Assembly (NCBI GenBank): GCA_947302435.1
Contig: CAMYVQ010000030.1
Coordinates: 1-32,028, forward strand
Length of the DNA: 32,028 nucleotides
DNA from: an uncultured Prevotella sp.
GTDB lineage: Bacteria > Bacteroidota > Bacteroidia > Bacteroidales > Bacteroidaceae
Direction of reading: 5' to 3'
Shown: positions 6,973 through 15,897 of the stretch, piece after piece
Layout of the letters: each line of letters opens with the position of its first letter
How positions within the stretch are numbered: the stretch's first letter is position 1
Position numbers and translations under genes: made by a program
The notes under the pieces: model-generated
The model's database searches: none
The model's input: the letters and a program-made list of their open reading frames with translations, nothing else
Told to the model about the DNA's origin: nothing

Positions 6973-8295
6973 TTAGTTTCGTTCCAAGAAGAGGCGTCGG
7001 TTGATGCATGGTGGCAGCTCTTCATCGTAGTGGCTCACCATGATGAGCGTTTTTTGAGGGTCTTGGCAATAGTTCTCAATGATGTCTCGTACTTTGTCTC
7101 GGTTGGCATCGTCGAGTCCATGAAGGGGTTCGTCAAGAATCAGCAGTTCCGGATTTTTCACAAATGCCCTGGCAACAAGCACCAGCCGTTGCTCACCGCT
7201 TGAGAGTGTCACGAAGGAGCGTTGGGCCAGATGAGCGATGCCGAATACCTGCATCCATTGCAGGCAGATGGCTTTCTCTGACTCATTAGGACGAACATAC
7301 AAACCGACAGTGTCTTTCAACCCACTGGCCACAACGTTGATGGCGGGCAGGTTGCGCTGATAAGCCCGATGCATTTCCGGGGAAACGTAGCCAATGCGCC
7401 GTTTGATTTCCCAAATGCTTTCTCCGCTGCCCCGTTGTTGTCCGAAGAGTGTAATGTCGCACGCATAGCTTTGTGGATTGTCAGCACAGACGAGGGAGAG
7501 TAGGGTGGACTTGCCACTTCCGTTCTTACCCGAAATCGCCCATCGTTCTCCCCTTTTGACACACCAATCAAGGTCTTTCAGAATGGTACGGCTCCCGTAA
7601 CGGATGCTCACTTGGTGCATGTCGATGACAGTGTTGCTGGATGAAAGAGGTTGGCACGTCATCTGCGAATGGCAGCTGACGTTCTTACTTGTCTCACCTG
7701 CATCACCTGCTGTATGATGAGATGGTTCGCTCTCTTGCTGGGGCATGTTGATGATTTCATCGGCATAAGAGGGTATGTCGTCTTCACGGGAAACGACCAA
7801 GAAGAGGTGAATGCCTTGTTGGTTGGCAAGCTGCGGCAGAAGTTGGTTGAGTTGCTGGCGTGCCTGTGCATCAAGACCGATGAAGGGATTGTCGAGAATC
7901 AGGGTGGTGGGATTGGCCATCAGTGTCTTGATGAGCTGGAACTTGCGTAGTTCGCCGCTTGAGAGCAGAATGACATATTTGTCGAGCAGAGGTTCCATCT
8001 CAAAGAGCTGATAAAGCTGTTTCCGAAAAGATTCGCTCTGGGCATTGTTGCTGCCAGCCTGGAGATAGGCACGTTCAAGCAGATCGCCTACACAAGGCGT
8101 TTCTTCGTCAATGTCGTGCTGGTTCCACCGCAGTTGCAAGTAATAGGCCCTATCGGTAGCAGGGCCGTATGCATCGCTGAAAGCCAAATACCGTACCTTG
8201 TCACTGGCCATCTGGCGGCGCATCTTCTCAACGTATTGGGTCTTCCCACTGCCATTGGGGCCGAAGATAACGGTTATTTTTGCTTGTTGTTCCAT
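6973..8295 (-). CDS. tandem ABC ATPase protein (ModF-like layout)
   Basis: A 440-residue soluble protein with two ABC ATPase domains in one chain. Domain 1: Walker A at 12-19, signature LSSGE at 111-115, Walker B ILDNP at 133-137. Domain 2: Walker A GKNGSGKS at 256-263, signature LSSGE at 364-368, Walker B ILDEP with E389, H-loop H422. Domain 1 has N136 in place of the catalytic glutamate and R170 in place of the H-loop histidine, so it is probably a degenerate site. The two-domain form without membrane segments resembles ModF/PhrA-type proteins of unclear role. The ATG at 8295 overlaps the end of ruvC by 22 bases. No permease gene is adjacent. Confidence 0.85.
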   Translation of the reverse strand: MEQQAKITVIFGPNGSGKTQYVEKMRRQMASDKVRYLAFSDAYGPATDRAYYLQLRWNQHDIDEETPCVGDLLERAYLQAGSNNAQSESFRKQLYQLFEMEPLLDKYVILLSSGELRKFQLIKTLMANPTTLILDNPFIGLDAQARQQLNQLLPQLANQQGIHLFLVVSREDDIPSYADEIINMPQQESEPSHHTAGDAGETSKNVSCHSQMTCQPLSSSNTVIDMHQVSIRYGSRTILKDLDWCVKRGERWAISGKNGSGKSTLLSLVCADNPQSYACDITLFGQQRGSGESIWEIKRRIGYVSPEMHRAYQRNLPAINVVASGLKDTVGLYVRPNESEKAICLQWMQVFGIAHLAQRSFVTLSSGEQRLVLVARAFVKNPELLILDEPLHGLDDANRDKVRDIIENYCQDPQKTLIMVSHYDEELPPCINRRLFLERN

Positions 8296-8849
8296 ACTTT
8301 GTCTTGATTTTTGTTGATAAAATCTTTCCATCCCTTATAGTGCGTGTCCCCGGTTTCTGGCCGTCCCATTTGTAGATAGTGGCAGTAAGCTGCAGCAAGG
8401 GCATCGGTGGCATCCATGAATTTTCCCATCTCTTCCTCCTTGATTTTCAGCAGGCGTTGCAACATGCCTGCCACCTGTTCTTTGGAAGCCGAGCCATTGC
8501 CGGTGAGTGCCATCTTGATTTTCATCGGTGCATACTCATGGATAGGCACACTGTGACGGATGGCTGCTGCAATCGCCACTCCTTGCGCCCTGCCCAGCTT
8601 GAGCATTGATTGTACGTTCTTGCCGAAAAATGGAGCCTCGATGGCCAGTTCGTCGGGCAGAAACGAATCGATGATGCCAGTTACACGTTCAAAGATGTGT
8701 CCCAACTTCATGTAACCGTCCTCGAATTTGCGAAGGTCAATAACCCCCATAGACACCATCTCCGACTTGTTGCCAACAACGCGCAGCACCCCATAGCCCA
8801 TGATGTTGGTACCGGGGTCAATGCCAAGTATGATTTTTTCGCCTTTCAA
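8274..8849 (-). CDS. ruvC: Holliday junction resolvase RuvC
   Basis: The endonuclease that cuts Holliday junctions during recombination, working with RuvAB. The product is 191 residues if started at the TTG at 8849. Acidic catalytic residues fit: D11 in LGIDPG, E71 in AIEAPFF, and D146/D149 in [10 protein letters not shown]. The reading frame is open farther upstream, but that part lies inside the phospholipase gene and has no RuvC character. No ATG exists before the conserved GIDPG block, so a TTG (or an even rarer codon) must be used. It begins 20 bases after the phospholipase stop and overlaps the ABC gene. Confidence 0.9.
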   Translation of the reverse strand: MKGEKIILGIDPGTNIMGYGVLRVVGNKSEMVSMGVIDLRKFEDGYMKLGHIFERVTGIIDSFLPDELAIEAPFFGKNVQSMLKLGRAQGVAIAAAIRHSVPIHEYAPMKIKMALTGNGSASKEQVAGMLQRLLKIKEEEMGKFMDATDALAAAYCHYLQMGRPETGDTHYKGWKDFINKNQDKVWNNKQK

Positions 8850-8869
8850 TCTTTTTGTAATGATAACGG

Positions 8870-10186
8870 TTATAGGAAGGGGGATAGCAGATGGCTGAAC
8901 CATCCACGGAAACGCTGCCAGGGCGTGCGGAATTCTTTCCAGTATTCTGGGGTGAGCCGGATGCTCTCCTGTTTGTCGCGATTGAACATGTCGTCCAGTT
9001 CCTGTGTCGTGTTGTGGTCGATGATGACGGCATTCTCTTCGTAGTCGTAGCGCAGGCTTCGCGAATCGAGGTTCGTAGAGCCTACCGTACAGAACCGGCC
9101 GTCGACCATCATAATCTTTGAATGATGAAATCCTGGCTGGTAGAGCCATACCTCGGCACCTTGTTTCATCATTTTATGTGCCTGATAAAAGGCACAGTCG
9201 GGGGTCAATGGAATATCACTCTTTGCCGACAGCATCAGCTCTACCTTCACACCGCGTTTGATGGCATTGCGGAGTGCTTTGGTGACACTCGGTAAAAGGG
9301 TGAAATAGGGATTGATGATATTGATGGAATCGCGTGCCTCATTGATGGCTGTGATATAGAACTGACGCATGATCTTGTTGGTCTTGCGCGGTTCGCGATT
9401 GACGATGCCCACCAATTTACGTCCGGCTGTAGCGGTCGTATCGGGCTTTAGCCCTTCAAACTTTTCAGGCGTATAGGCACGGAAATACTCTGGCTTCCAG
9501 ATGTCTTCGCCTGTGGTCTTCTGCCAGATGCGTGAGAAAATGAGCTGAAGCTCGTTGACGGCTCCCCCCTCTATACGGCAATGCATGTCGCGCCAAGCCC
9601 CCACCTGTTCCGTACCTTTTATATAATAGTCGGCTACATTCATTCCGCCCGTATAGGCGATGGAGCCATCGATGACAACGATTTTCCGGTGGTCGCGAGG
9701 CCAGATGTGGTTTACCCAGGGGAAGCGGATGGGGTCGAACTCCCAAATGTCAATGCTGTCCTGACGGAGAGCGGTGATGTGGCGTTTGAACAAAGGCTGG
9801 TTGTTGGAGTCGTTGCCGAAGCCGTCGAAGAGCGCTCGCACTTCGACCCCCTCTTTCCGCTTCTCCCGAAGAAGATCAAAGAGAAGGGAGGCAATAGAGT
9901 CATTACGGAAGTTAAAGTATTCAAGATGGATGCTATGACGTGCTTGGCGAATTGCCTTGAACATGTCGTCGAATTTCTGTTGTCCCGACATGAGCAATGT
10001 CACACAGTTGTTGTGGGAGAAGTTGACCCCCAGCTCTTCCAGCTTATAGCGGATGATGGAATCGGAAGTTGCCAGTGCATCCTGTTCTGTGAGCGCAATG
10101 GAAGCTGCCTGTGCGAAGGCTGTTTGGTAGAACGAAGCGAGGATGATGCCCGTCATCCCCACTTTTATGATTCCTGAAAAACTCAT
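8870..10186 (-). CDS. phospholipase D family protein, probable cardiolipin synthase
   Basis: A 438-residue enzyme with two HKD motifs: H166, K168, D173 in the first and H355, K357, D362 in the second, each followed by the family's GxxN/GSTN residues. Two HKD motifs plus the LEYFNFRND block fit bacterial cardiolipin synthase, which joins phosphatidyl groups to make cardiolipin. The N-terminus has a signal sequence or anchor (residues about 5-27, ending AFAQA) rather than the two membrane helices of the E. coli Cls type, so the catalytic part may lie outside the inner membrane. The ATG overlaps the regulator's stop by four bases (ATGA), indicating coupling. Other PLD activities cannot be excluded. 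Confidence 0.85.
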   Translation of the reverse strand: MSFSGIIKVGMTGIILASFYQTAFAQAASIALTEQDALATSDSIIRYKLEELGVNFSHNNCVTLLMSGQQKFDDMFKAIRQARHSIHLEYFNFRNDSIASLLFDLLREKRKEGVEVRALFDGFGNDSNNQPLFKRHITALRQDSIDIWEFDPIRFPWVNHIWPRDHRKIVVIDGSIAYTGGMNVADYYIKGTEQVGAWRDMHCRIEGGAVNELQLIFSRIWQKTTGEDIWKPEYFRAYTPEKFEGLKPDTTATAGRKLVGIVNREPRKTNKIMRQFYITAINEARDSINIINPYFTLLPSVTKALRNAIKRGVKVELMLSAKSDIPLTPDCAFYQAHKMMKQGAEVWLYQPGFHHSKIMMVDGRFCTVGSTNLDSRSLRYDYEENAVIIDHNTTQELDDMFNRDKQESIRLTPEYWKEFRTPWQRFRGWFSHLLSPFL

Positions 10187-13100
10187 TTGCGGTATTTCTG
10201 TCTATATTCTGTGGGAGAAATGCCAAACCTCTCCTTGAAGGTGGAGATGAAATGCTCTCCCGTTGCGAAGCCAACATTGGTGGCTAATTCACTCATATTG
10301 ATATTGGTGCGTTTCAGGAGCAGACAGGCATGTTTCAGTCGCATGTCCTTTACCAGTTCGGCTGGGGTCTTGCCTGTAATGTCGCGTATTTTCATGAAGA
10401 AGGGACGTATGCCCATTCCCATGGCGCGTGCCATCTCCTCCAGATTGATCTGTCCGCGGCTCATGTTCTGCTGGACGTATTGTTCGACATTCATAATGAG
10501 CCGATGATCCATCGCATTCAGTGTGGATTGTTCAGAATAATTCTGTTCGTTGTCTTCTTGTGCGGTGTTCTCGTCTCTGATATACTGCACTTCCAATGAG
10601 CGTATCTCCTCGTCGGGCTGGTCGTCTTCGCTCTTGGGGTTGAAGTCGCCATAGTCCATGCTTTCCGTTGCTGTCGTCATACTGGAATTGTGACCTTCCA
10701 GCATACGGGTCTCGGCACCTTCAATCAGGTCGCTCGTCATCTCGAAGGCTCCGATGCCTAACAGTTTGTTGAAGCGCATTGTTGCTTCCAACAAGTTGAA
10801 AGGCTTCTCTAAATAGTCGTCGGCTGAGAGGGCGATATTCTGGTCAATCAGCTCCAAGTCGCTCATCTTGCTATCCATCACGAGGACAAACTTGGTCTTG
10901 TTGAATTCCGGATTGGTCTTCACCTGATTGCAAAGCTCACTACCCGTCATGGGGGTCATAGCGTGTTTGCAGATAATCAGGTCGGGCATGGTGGTCTCCA
11001 CCTCAGCGGCGGCCTTCACAATGTCATTGTAGGAGTGGAAATCATAGACGTAGCGCAGACGGGCATCGACAAACTTGATGAAGTCGTCGTTGTCGTCGAT
11101 GAACATCACACGGAATTTCGAGGTGGGTGACTCGCGGTATTGGGCACGAATCTCTGAGGTCAGTTCCTCACCGACAGCTTCCGGCAGATTCATCTCTCCG
11201 TGGCTGTTCAGTTCAAAATGCTTGTTCACCTGCTGACGGGCGTGCTCTTCGGGATGTTCCAGTGCCATCTGCATATCGCTCACCCGCGTGATGATTTGCA
11301 GCATCTGCGAGTGAAGGGTGTTCAGTTGTTCGCGTTCTTCCAATGTGGATTCGCGCTCTGCCAGGTTCATGATAATCGAAGTCATGCGGGCCATCGGTTG
11401 GCGCAAGTCGTCGCTGGCCGACTTGATTTCCTCGCGCTGGATGGTCAGTTCGTTGAGCAGTTCATGTTTCTTCTTCCAGATGACACGCAGTTTGTCGATT
11501 CCGATCTTCCACATGTAGAGTACGATGATGATCAGTGCAACGTAGAAGGCCAGCATCCACATTTGCAGATACCAGGGCTTTTCAACGACAATTTCAATGA
11601 TGCGCTCGTTTTTACTGACAGCACCCTCCGCACTGACCGCTTTTACATGGAGCGTGTACTTTTTGCTTTCCAGATTCGTGAACGTCACGCCGTGCTTGAT
11701 GGCATCACCATTGCGCCAGTCGTTGTCCAGTCCTTCCATCCAGTACATGAACTGAAGGCGTTCGCTTTGGTTGTAGTTGCCGGCTGCAAACTTGATGGTG
11801 AAAGAATTCTGATTGCTGTTCAGTGTTATTTTGGTACTTTCATTCAATGTCTGCTTCAAGGGGATGTTATTGTCGTAGGTGTGGCCGGGCAGTATCTCCT
11901 CTTCGCCAATCATCAACTGTGTGAGCATGACAGTGGGAAGAGCCTTGCTCTCGGCAACCGACATCGGACGGGCAAAGTTCACACCGTAGAGACCGCCCAT
12001 GATGACGATTCCGCTCTTCTTCGTGGTGTAGATGGCTCCCATGTTGAACTCATTGCTTTGCAGACCATCGCGGTGCGAGTAGTTGTAGAGTCCATAGTCG
12101 ATGATGTCACTCGAATGGTCGCGTTGCACCACGATGCGGCACACACCATAGCTGGTGGATACCCAGATGTTGTGGTTCTTGCCCTCAGCAATGCCGCAGA
12201 TGTTGTTGTTGCAAAGCTGCTGATTCTTCTCGGTGATATAATCCAGCTCATCGTTTTCCAGATTCAGGATGTTCAGGCCTTCTCGTGTACCAATCCAGAT
12301 AAGTCCTTCGGAATCCTTGAAGAGACAGGTGATATAGTTGTTTGTGAATCTTTTGAGATTGGTCGAGTTGCCTGTCAGGTGTCTTACTTCAGCATTCGAA
12401 AGATTCATGATGGTGAGTCCTTCGGAAGTACCCACCAGCAAGATGTTGTCATTGCTGTAATGAAGAGCCGTCACATTGTTGGATCGCAACTTGTTGTTTT
12501 CCTTGGTGTAGTTGGAGAAGGTCTCCATTCGGATGTTGTACATCTGCAAGCCTCCCTCAGTGGCAATCCAAAGATTGCCGGCCTTGTCGGTACAGAGGGC
12601 GTTGATGTGGTCGTCAATCAGGGTTTTCTTGATGGTGTCGCCTACAGTGGAATAGATCTTGGTCGAACCGTTCTTGATTCGGGTGAGACCGTTCTGTTGG
12701 GAACCAACCCAAAGGCTGCCGTCGCTGGTACGTGCCATGGCTGTCACTTTCAGGCTGGCTAAATGGCCGTTGTAGTTGAGAATGCCGTGGTCGCCTGTAC
12801 CATAGATAAGCTCACCGTTCTCGTCCTCACAGATGGCGGTGATGTCGCCGATCATCTCTGCCGTAAACTTGTAGATGTTGGCTCCCCAATAGGCCACTCC
12901 CGACTTTGCCGTGCCCACCCAAAGCAAGTCGGTGTCGTCAATATAGACACTCTGAATGCCGGGTGAACTGTGCATGCGGCTTGGAATCATGGTGATCAGT
13001 TGGGTGGTTTCCATCTCCAGTGTGTTTGCATTGACTCTGATGAGACCGTTTCGGCTGGTGGCAATCCAAATGGTGTTGTCGCGATGGCCTGCCATGCTGT

Positions 13101-13926
13101 TTACACTATAGTCGGCACCAATGCCAATCAACCCAAGCTGGTTGCCAATCGTGGTGTTCCAGGTCTTTGTCCTCTTGTTGTAGAGGAAGAGTGTCCCCTG
13201 TCCGTAGAGCCAGATGTTGTCGTTCGGGTCGGAAAAGACTTTGAGGGTTTTGCTGTTTCGGAGTTGTTGCTGCGCAATGTCGTTCACAATCCACCGCACT
13301 TTTTGTTGGCTCATCACGTCGCAACAGACTAACATGCCGTTGCTGTAGACGATAACGGCACCTTCCTTGCATTCGCCGATGGAGCAGATGTCGCCCTGGG
13401 GAATACCGTTGGTGCCCTGTGCCGTGCCTGTATAGCCGAACTCGTAGATCATCTGTTTCTGCATGTTGTAGCAGATGATGCCTCGGTTGGGCAAGTAGCA
13501 CCAAACGTTGTGGTAGCTGTCAATATAGGATATTTGTGGCACAGAGTTGATACCCATATTGGCAAACACCTGCTTCATGTCACGTTCAAAGTTGTCGGTC
13601 TGTGGGTGATAGACGCAATAGCCGACCGGTGTCTCCACCCACAGGTTGCCGTCGATGGCTTCCTGAATGCTTAGGATATAGCTGTCGGGTAGAGAAGTAC
13701 CGTCTTGCGAATCGCATTGGAAATGCTTGAAGACATATCCGTCGTAGCGGTAGAGTCCAGCAGGCGTGCCGAACCACATAAAACCGCGTGAATCCTTCAA
13801 TATGCAGGTCACTTGACTGGAAGTTAGGCCTTCGCGGGCATCGAGTGTCTTGAAATAATATGTCGCTGAAGCTGAGAGGGGCATCAGTAGGATTAGCAGA
13901 AAGAAAAGTTGTTTCAGTTTTCTCAT
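10183..13926 (-). CDS. HTCS-like membrane regulator with degenerate kinase and receiver, AraC output
   Basis: A 1247-residue protein laid out like a Bacteroidetes hybrid two-component regulator: signal peptide (1-21), about fourteen two-component propeller repeats (consistent with two 7-bladed propellers), a Y_Y_Y domain, a membrane helix (about 788-808), a HisKA-like helix pair, a receiver-like domain (about 937-1055) and a C-terminal AraC-type helix-turn-helix. Signalling residues are missing. The H-box reads SDDLRQPM with D839 where histidine belongs; there is no HATPase domain between it and the receiver; and the receiver has K987 where the phosphorylated aspartate belongs, although the acidic pair D944-D945 and the EKPF lysine remain. 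It should act without phosphotransfer. The ATG at 13926 is chosen because a signal peptide and an AAAAAAGG ribosome site follow from it; an in-frame ATG at 13980 lacks both. It lies between kpsF and the cardiolipin synthase gene, not in a polysaccharide locus. Confidence 0.9.
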   Translation of the reverse strand: MRKLKQLFFLLILLMPLSASATYYFKTLDAREGLTSSQVTCILKDSRGFMWFGTPAGLYRYDGYVFKHFQCDSQDGTSLPDSYILSIQEAIDGNLWVETPVGYCVYHPQTDNFERDMKQVFANMGINSVPQISYIDSYHNVWCYLPNRGIICYNMQKQMIYEFGYTGTAQGTNGIPQGDICSIGECKEGAVIVYSNGMLVCCDVMSQQKVRWIVNDIAQQQLRNSKTLKVFSDPNDNIWLYGQGTLFLYNKRTKTWNTTIGNQLGLIGIGADYSVNSMAGHRDNTIWIATSRNGLIRVNANTLEMETTQLITMIPSRMHSSPGIQSVYIDDTDLLWVGTAKSGVAYWGANIYKFTAEMIGDITAICEDENGELIYGTGDHGILNYNGHLASLKVTAMARTSDGSLWVGSQQNGLTRIKNGSTKIYSTVGDTIKKTLIDDHINALCTDKAGNLWIATEGGLQMYNIRMETFSNYTKENNKLRSNNVTALHYSNDNILLVGTSEGLTIMNLSNAEVRHLTGNSTNLKRFTNNYITCLFKDSEGLIWIGTREGLNILNLENDELDYITEKNQQLCNNNICGIAEGKNHNIWVSTSYGVCRIVVQRDHSSDIIDYGLYNYSHRDGLQSNEFNMGAIYTTKKSGIVIMGGLYGVNFARPMSVAESKALPTVMLTQLMIGEEEILPGHTYDNNIPLKQTLNESTKITLNSNQNSFTIKFAAGNYNQSERLQFMYWMEGLDNDWRNGDAIKHGVTFTNLESKKYTLHVKAVSAEGAVSKNERIIEIVVEKPWYLQMWMLAFYVALIIIVLYMWKIGIDKLRVIWKKKHELLNELTIQREEIKSASDDLRQPMARMTSIIMNLAERESTLEEREQLNTLHSQMLQIITRVSDMQMALEHPEEHARQQVNKHFELNSHGEMNLPEAVGEELTSEIRAQYRESPTSKFRVMFIDDNDDFIKFVDARLRYVYDFHSYNDIVKAAAEVETTMPDLIICKHAMTPMTGSELCNQVKTNPEFNKTKFVLVMDSKMSDLELIDQNIALSADDYLEKPFNLLEATMRFNKLLGIGAFEMTSDLIEGAETRMLEGHNSSMTTATESMDYGDFNPKSEDDQPDEEIRSLEVQYIRDENTAQEDNEQNYSEQSTLNAMDHRLIMNVEQYVQQNMSRGQINLEEMARAMGMGIRPFFMKIRDITGKTPAELVKDMRLKHACLLLKRTNINMSELATNVGFATGEHFISTFKERFGISPTEYRQKYRK

Positions 13927-13981
13927 GTATACCTTTTTTAATATATATAGAGTCCAGCGGTCTTCGTTTCTTGTTGGCATG

Positions 13982-14929
13982 CTAAATCATGCATGAGTAG
14001 CTGTCGACCACTCCCAGTAGCCGTTTTTGGTTATCGATGACCAGCACGGAGTGGATCTTGTGTTTTTGCATGATATGTTGTATGTCTGAAATCTTGGTGT
14101 CTGGACTGACAATCTTGGGTGTGCGTGTCATGATGTCGCTCACGGTGCGGTCGAAGAACTTCTCCTGCCATTTCTCCATGGCACGGCGTATGTCGCCATC
14201 GGTGATAATGCCCACGATATGGCCGTCTTGTTCGGCAACGCCAAGACCCAGCTTGCCTTTGCTCACCAGTATGATGGCTTCGCCCAGATGCATGTCGGGG
14301 GGCAGGATGGGGAGGTCGTCGCTTCGCATCACGTCTTGTGCTGTTGTCAGCAGTCGTTTGCCCAGTTCGCCGCCCGGGTGGAAGTGTGCAAAGTCTTGTG
14401 GACGGAAATGGCGTGCCTCCATTAGGGCGATGGCCAGTGCGTCACCCATCGCTAAAGTAGCTGTTGTCGAGCTGGTGGGGGCAAGGTTCAGCGGACAGGC
14501 TTCGTGGCTGACACTAACATTCAGGTGGCAGGTGGAATACTTTGCCAAGAGCGAAGCAGGGTTGCCCGTCATGCCAATAATAGGTATCTGCATGTGGAGC
14601 ACCATGGGAATGAAGCGAAGCAGTTCGTCGGTGGCTCCAGAGTTGGAAATGGCAATCACCACATCGTCGTGAGTCATTACACCCAAGTCGCCATGATAGA
14701 CATCCAAAGGGTTGATGAAGAAGGAAGGCGTGCCCGTCGATGCGAGTGTGGCCGCAATCTTGGCTCCGATGTGGCCGCTTTTGCCCACACCCGTCACAAT
14801 CACCTTTCCCTTACATTCCAGAATCAGTCTGACGGCTTTGTCAAATTCCTCGTCAATCTTTGGAATCAGGTCAAGCAGGGCTTGTGCCTCGTCCTTGATA
14901 CACTGTATGGCGTAGTCTCTTGAAGTCAT
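13982..14929 (-). CDS. kpsF: arabinose-5-phosphate isomerase (KpsF/KdsD/GutQ family)
   Basis: A 315-residue enzyme converting ribulose 5-phosphate to arabinose 5-phosphate, the first committed step towards KDO. An N-terminal SIS sugar-isomerase domain (about residues 30-170) carries VTGVGKSGHIG and the ISNSGATDE phosphate-binding loop. Two CBS domains follow (about 205-315). Length and domain order match KdsD. Its ATG overlaps the kdsA stop by four bases (ATGA), so the enzyme making arabinose 5-phosphate is coupled to the enzyme that uses it. The regulator gene starts 55 bases downstream. Confidence 0.93.
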   Translation of the reverse strand: MTSRDYAIQCIKDEAQALLDLIPKIDEEFDKAVRLILECKGKVIVTGVGKSGHIGAKIAATLASTGTPSFFINPLDVYHGDLGVMTHDDVVIAISNSGATDELLRFIPMVLHMQIPIIGMTGNPASLLAKYSTCHLNVSVSHEACPLNLAPTSSTTATLAMGDALAIALMEARHFRPQDFAHFHPGGELGKRLLTTAQDVMRSDDLPILPPDMHLGEAIILVSKGKLGLGVAEQDGHIVGIITDGDIRRAMEKWQEKFFDRTVSDIMTRTPKIVSPDTKISDIQHIMQKHKIHSVLVIDNQKRLLGVVDSYSCMI

Positions 14930-15690
14930 TTGTCGTTCAGCAGTTTTTCAATGAGACCTTCCAGTTTGTTTAGCTCCAGCATATTGGCTGCATCGCTCAA
15001 CCCGTGGTCGGGGTCGGGGTGTACTTCAAAAAAATAGCCCGTGGCACCGAAAGCCTTAGCTGCCAAAGCCATCTGGGGCACAAAACGGCGGTCGCCTCCC
15101 GTCTTTCCTCCTTGGGCATCGGGGCGTTGCACGCTATGGGTGCAATCCATAATCACCGTGGGGACAATCTGTAGCATATCGGGAATATTGCGAAAGTCAA
15201 CGACCAGATTTCCGTAGCCCATCATGTTGCCGCGTTCTGTGAGCCATATCTCCTTCGCACCAGCCTCGCGAGCCTTTTCAACGGGGTAGCGCATGTCTTT
15301 ACCCGAAAGGAATTGCGCTTTTTTGATGTTGACAATCTTTCCTGTGTGTGATGCTGCCACCAAAAGGTCGGTCTGTCGGCAAAGGAAGGCGGGAATCTGC
15401 AATACATCCACCACTTCTCCCACAGGCTCTGCCTGCCAGGCTTCATGAATGTCGGTGAGCAAGCGGAGTCCGTATTTCTGCTTTACGTCGGCCAACATCT
15501 GTAGTCCTTTCTCCAGTCCGGGGCCACGGAAAGAATGAATGCTGGTACGATTGGCCTTGTCGAATGAGGCCTTGAAGATGATATCGGTTCCCAAACGCTG
15601 ATTGATTTCAGTGAGTTTTGCAGCCACGGTGTCGAGCAGTTCAGCCGTTTCAATGACACAGGGGCCTGCTATGATAGTTGAAGAAGTCAT
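14926..15690 (-). CDS. kdsA: KDO-8-phosphate synthase
   Basis: A 254-residue TIM-barrel enzyme that condenses phosphoenolpyruvate with arabinose 5-phosphate to give KDO 8-phosphate for LPS. Recognisable blocks are IIAGPCVIE at the N-terminus, FKASFDKANRTS, MDCTHSVQRP and EVHPDPDHGLSD. C11 in GPC marks the metal-dependent class (the metal-independent class has asparagine there). The ATG at 15690 is chosen over one at 15720 because the -7 element at 15722-15729 would start transcription downstream of the latter. It heads the minus-strand run kdsA - kpsF - regulator - cls-like - ruvC - ABC - hypothetical. Confidence 0.95.
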   Translation of the reverse strand: MTSSTIIAGPCVIETAELLDTVAAKLTEINQRLGTDIIFKASFDKANRTSIHSFRGPGLEKGLQMLADVKQKYGLRLLTDIHEAWQAEPVGEVVDVLQIPAFLCRQTDLLVAASHTGKIVNIKKAQFLSGKDMRYPVEKAREAGAKEIWLTERGNMMGYGNLVVDFRNIPDMLQIVPTVIMDCTHSVQRPDAQGGKTGGDRRFVPQMALAAKAFGATGYFFEVHPDPDHGLSDAANMLELNKLEGLIEKLLNDK

Positions 15691-15721
15691 ACTTATATAT
15701 ATAATTATGTGTTCAGACATG

Positions 15722-15729
15722 CAAAGGTA
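15722..15729 (-). promoter_or_regulatory. -7 promoter element of the kdsA operon
   Basis: Reads TACCTTTG on the minus strand, followed by a leader of about 27 bases to the kdsA ATG. It is the only clear promoter seen for the following seven genes. Confidence 0.65.
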
Positions 15730-15798
15730 GATATTTCCAATGAAACAAGCAAATATTAATCAATCTTTTGCTTGAAAATGAAAAAAAATAGAGAAAAA

Positions 15799-15831
15799 TT
15801 TGGTGGGGTAAAAAAGTTTTCTATACCTTTG
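15799..15831 (+). promoter_or_regulatory. promoter of the outer-membrane barrel gene
   Basis: TTTG at 15799-15802 and TACCTTTG at 15824-15831, separated by 21 bases, match the Bacteroidetes -33/-7 consensus very well. The leader is about 60 bases, A-rich before the ATG. Confidence 0.75.
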
Positions 15832-15851
15832 CACCTGTTTTAAGGATAATG

Positions 15852-15866
15852 CCTCCGAAAAGGAGG
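15852..15866 (+). promoter_or_regulatory. 5' leader hairpin of the barrel mRNA
   Basis: CCTCC and GGAGG arms enclose a GAAAA loop. The GGAGG arm looks like a Shine-Dalgarno sequence but sits 31 bases before the ATG, too far to be the ribosome site. It may protect the 5' end of the message or be a regulatory fold. Confidence 0.5.
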
Positions 15867-15897
15867 GTAAAAGTTTAACAAATTATTTAACAAAAAA

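Noticed and set aside
8850..9149. N-terminal extension of the RuvC frame
   Set aside because: The extra 100 residues lie within the phospholipase gene and are arginine/proline-rich shadow sequence; RuvC homology starts only at GIDPG.
11200..12762. 520-codon open frame on the plus strand opposite the large regulator gene
   Set aside because: It is antisense to a gene with clear domains, lacks recognisable protein features, and long antisense frames are expected from the codon pattern of the real gene.
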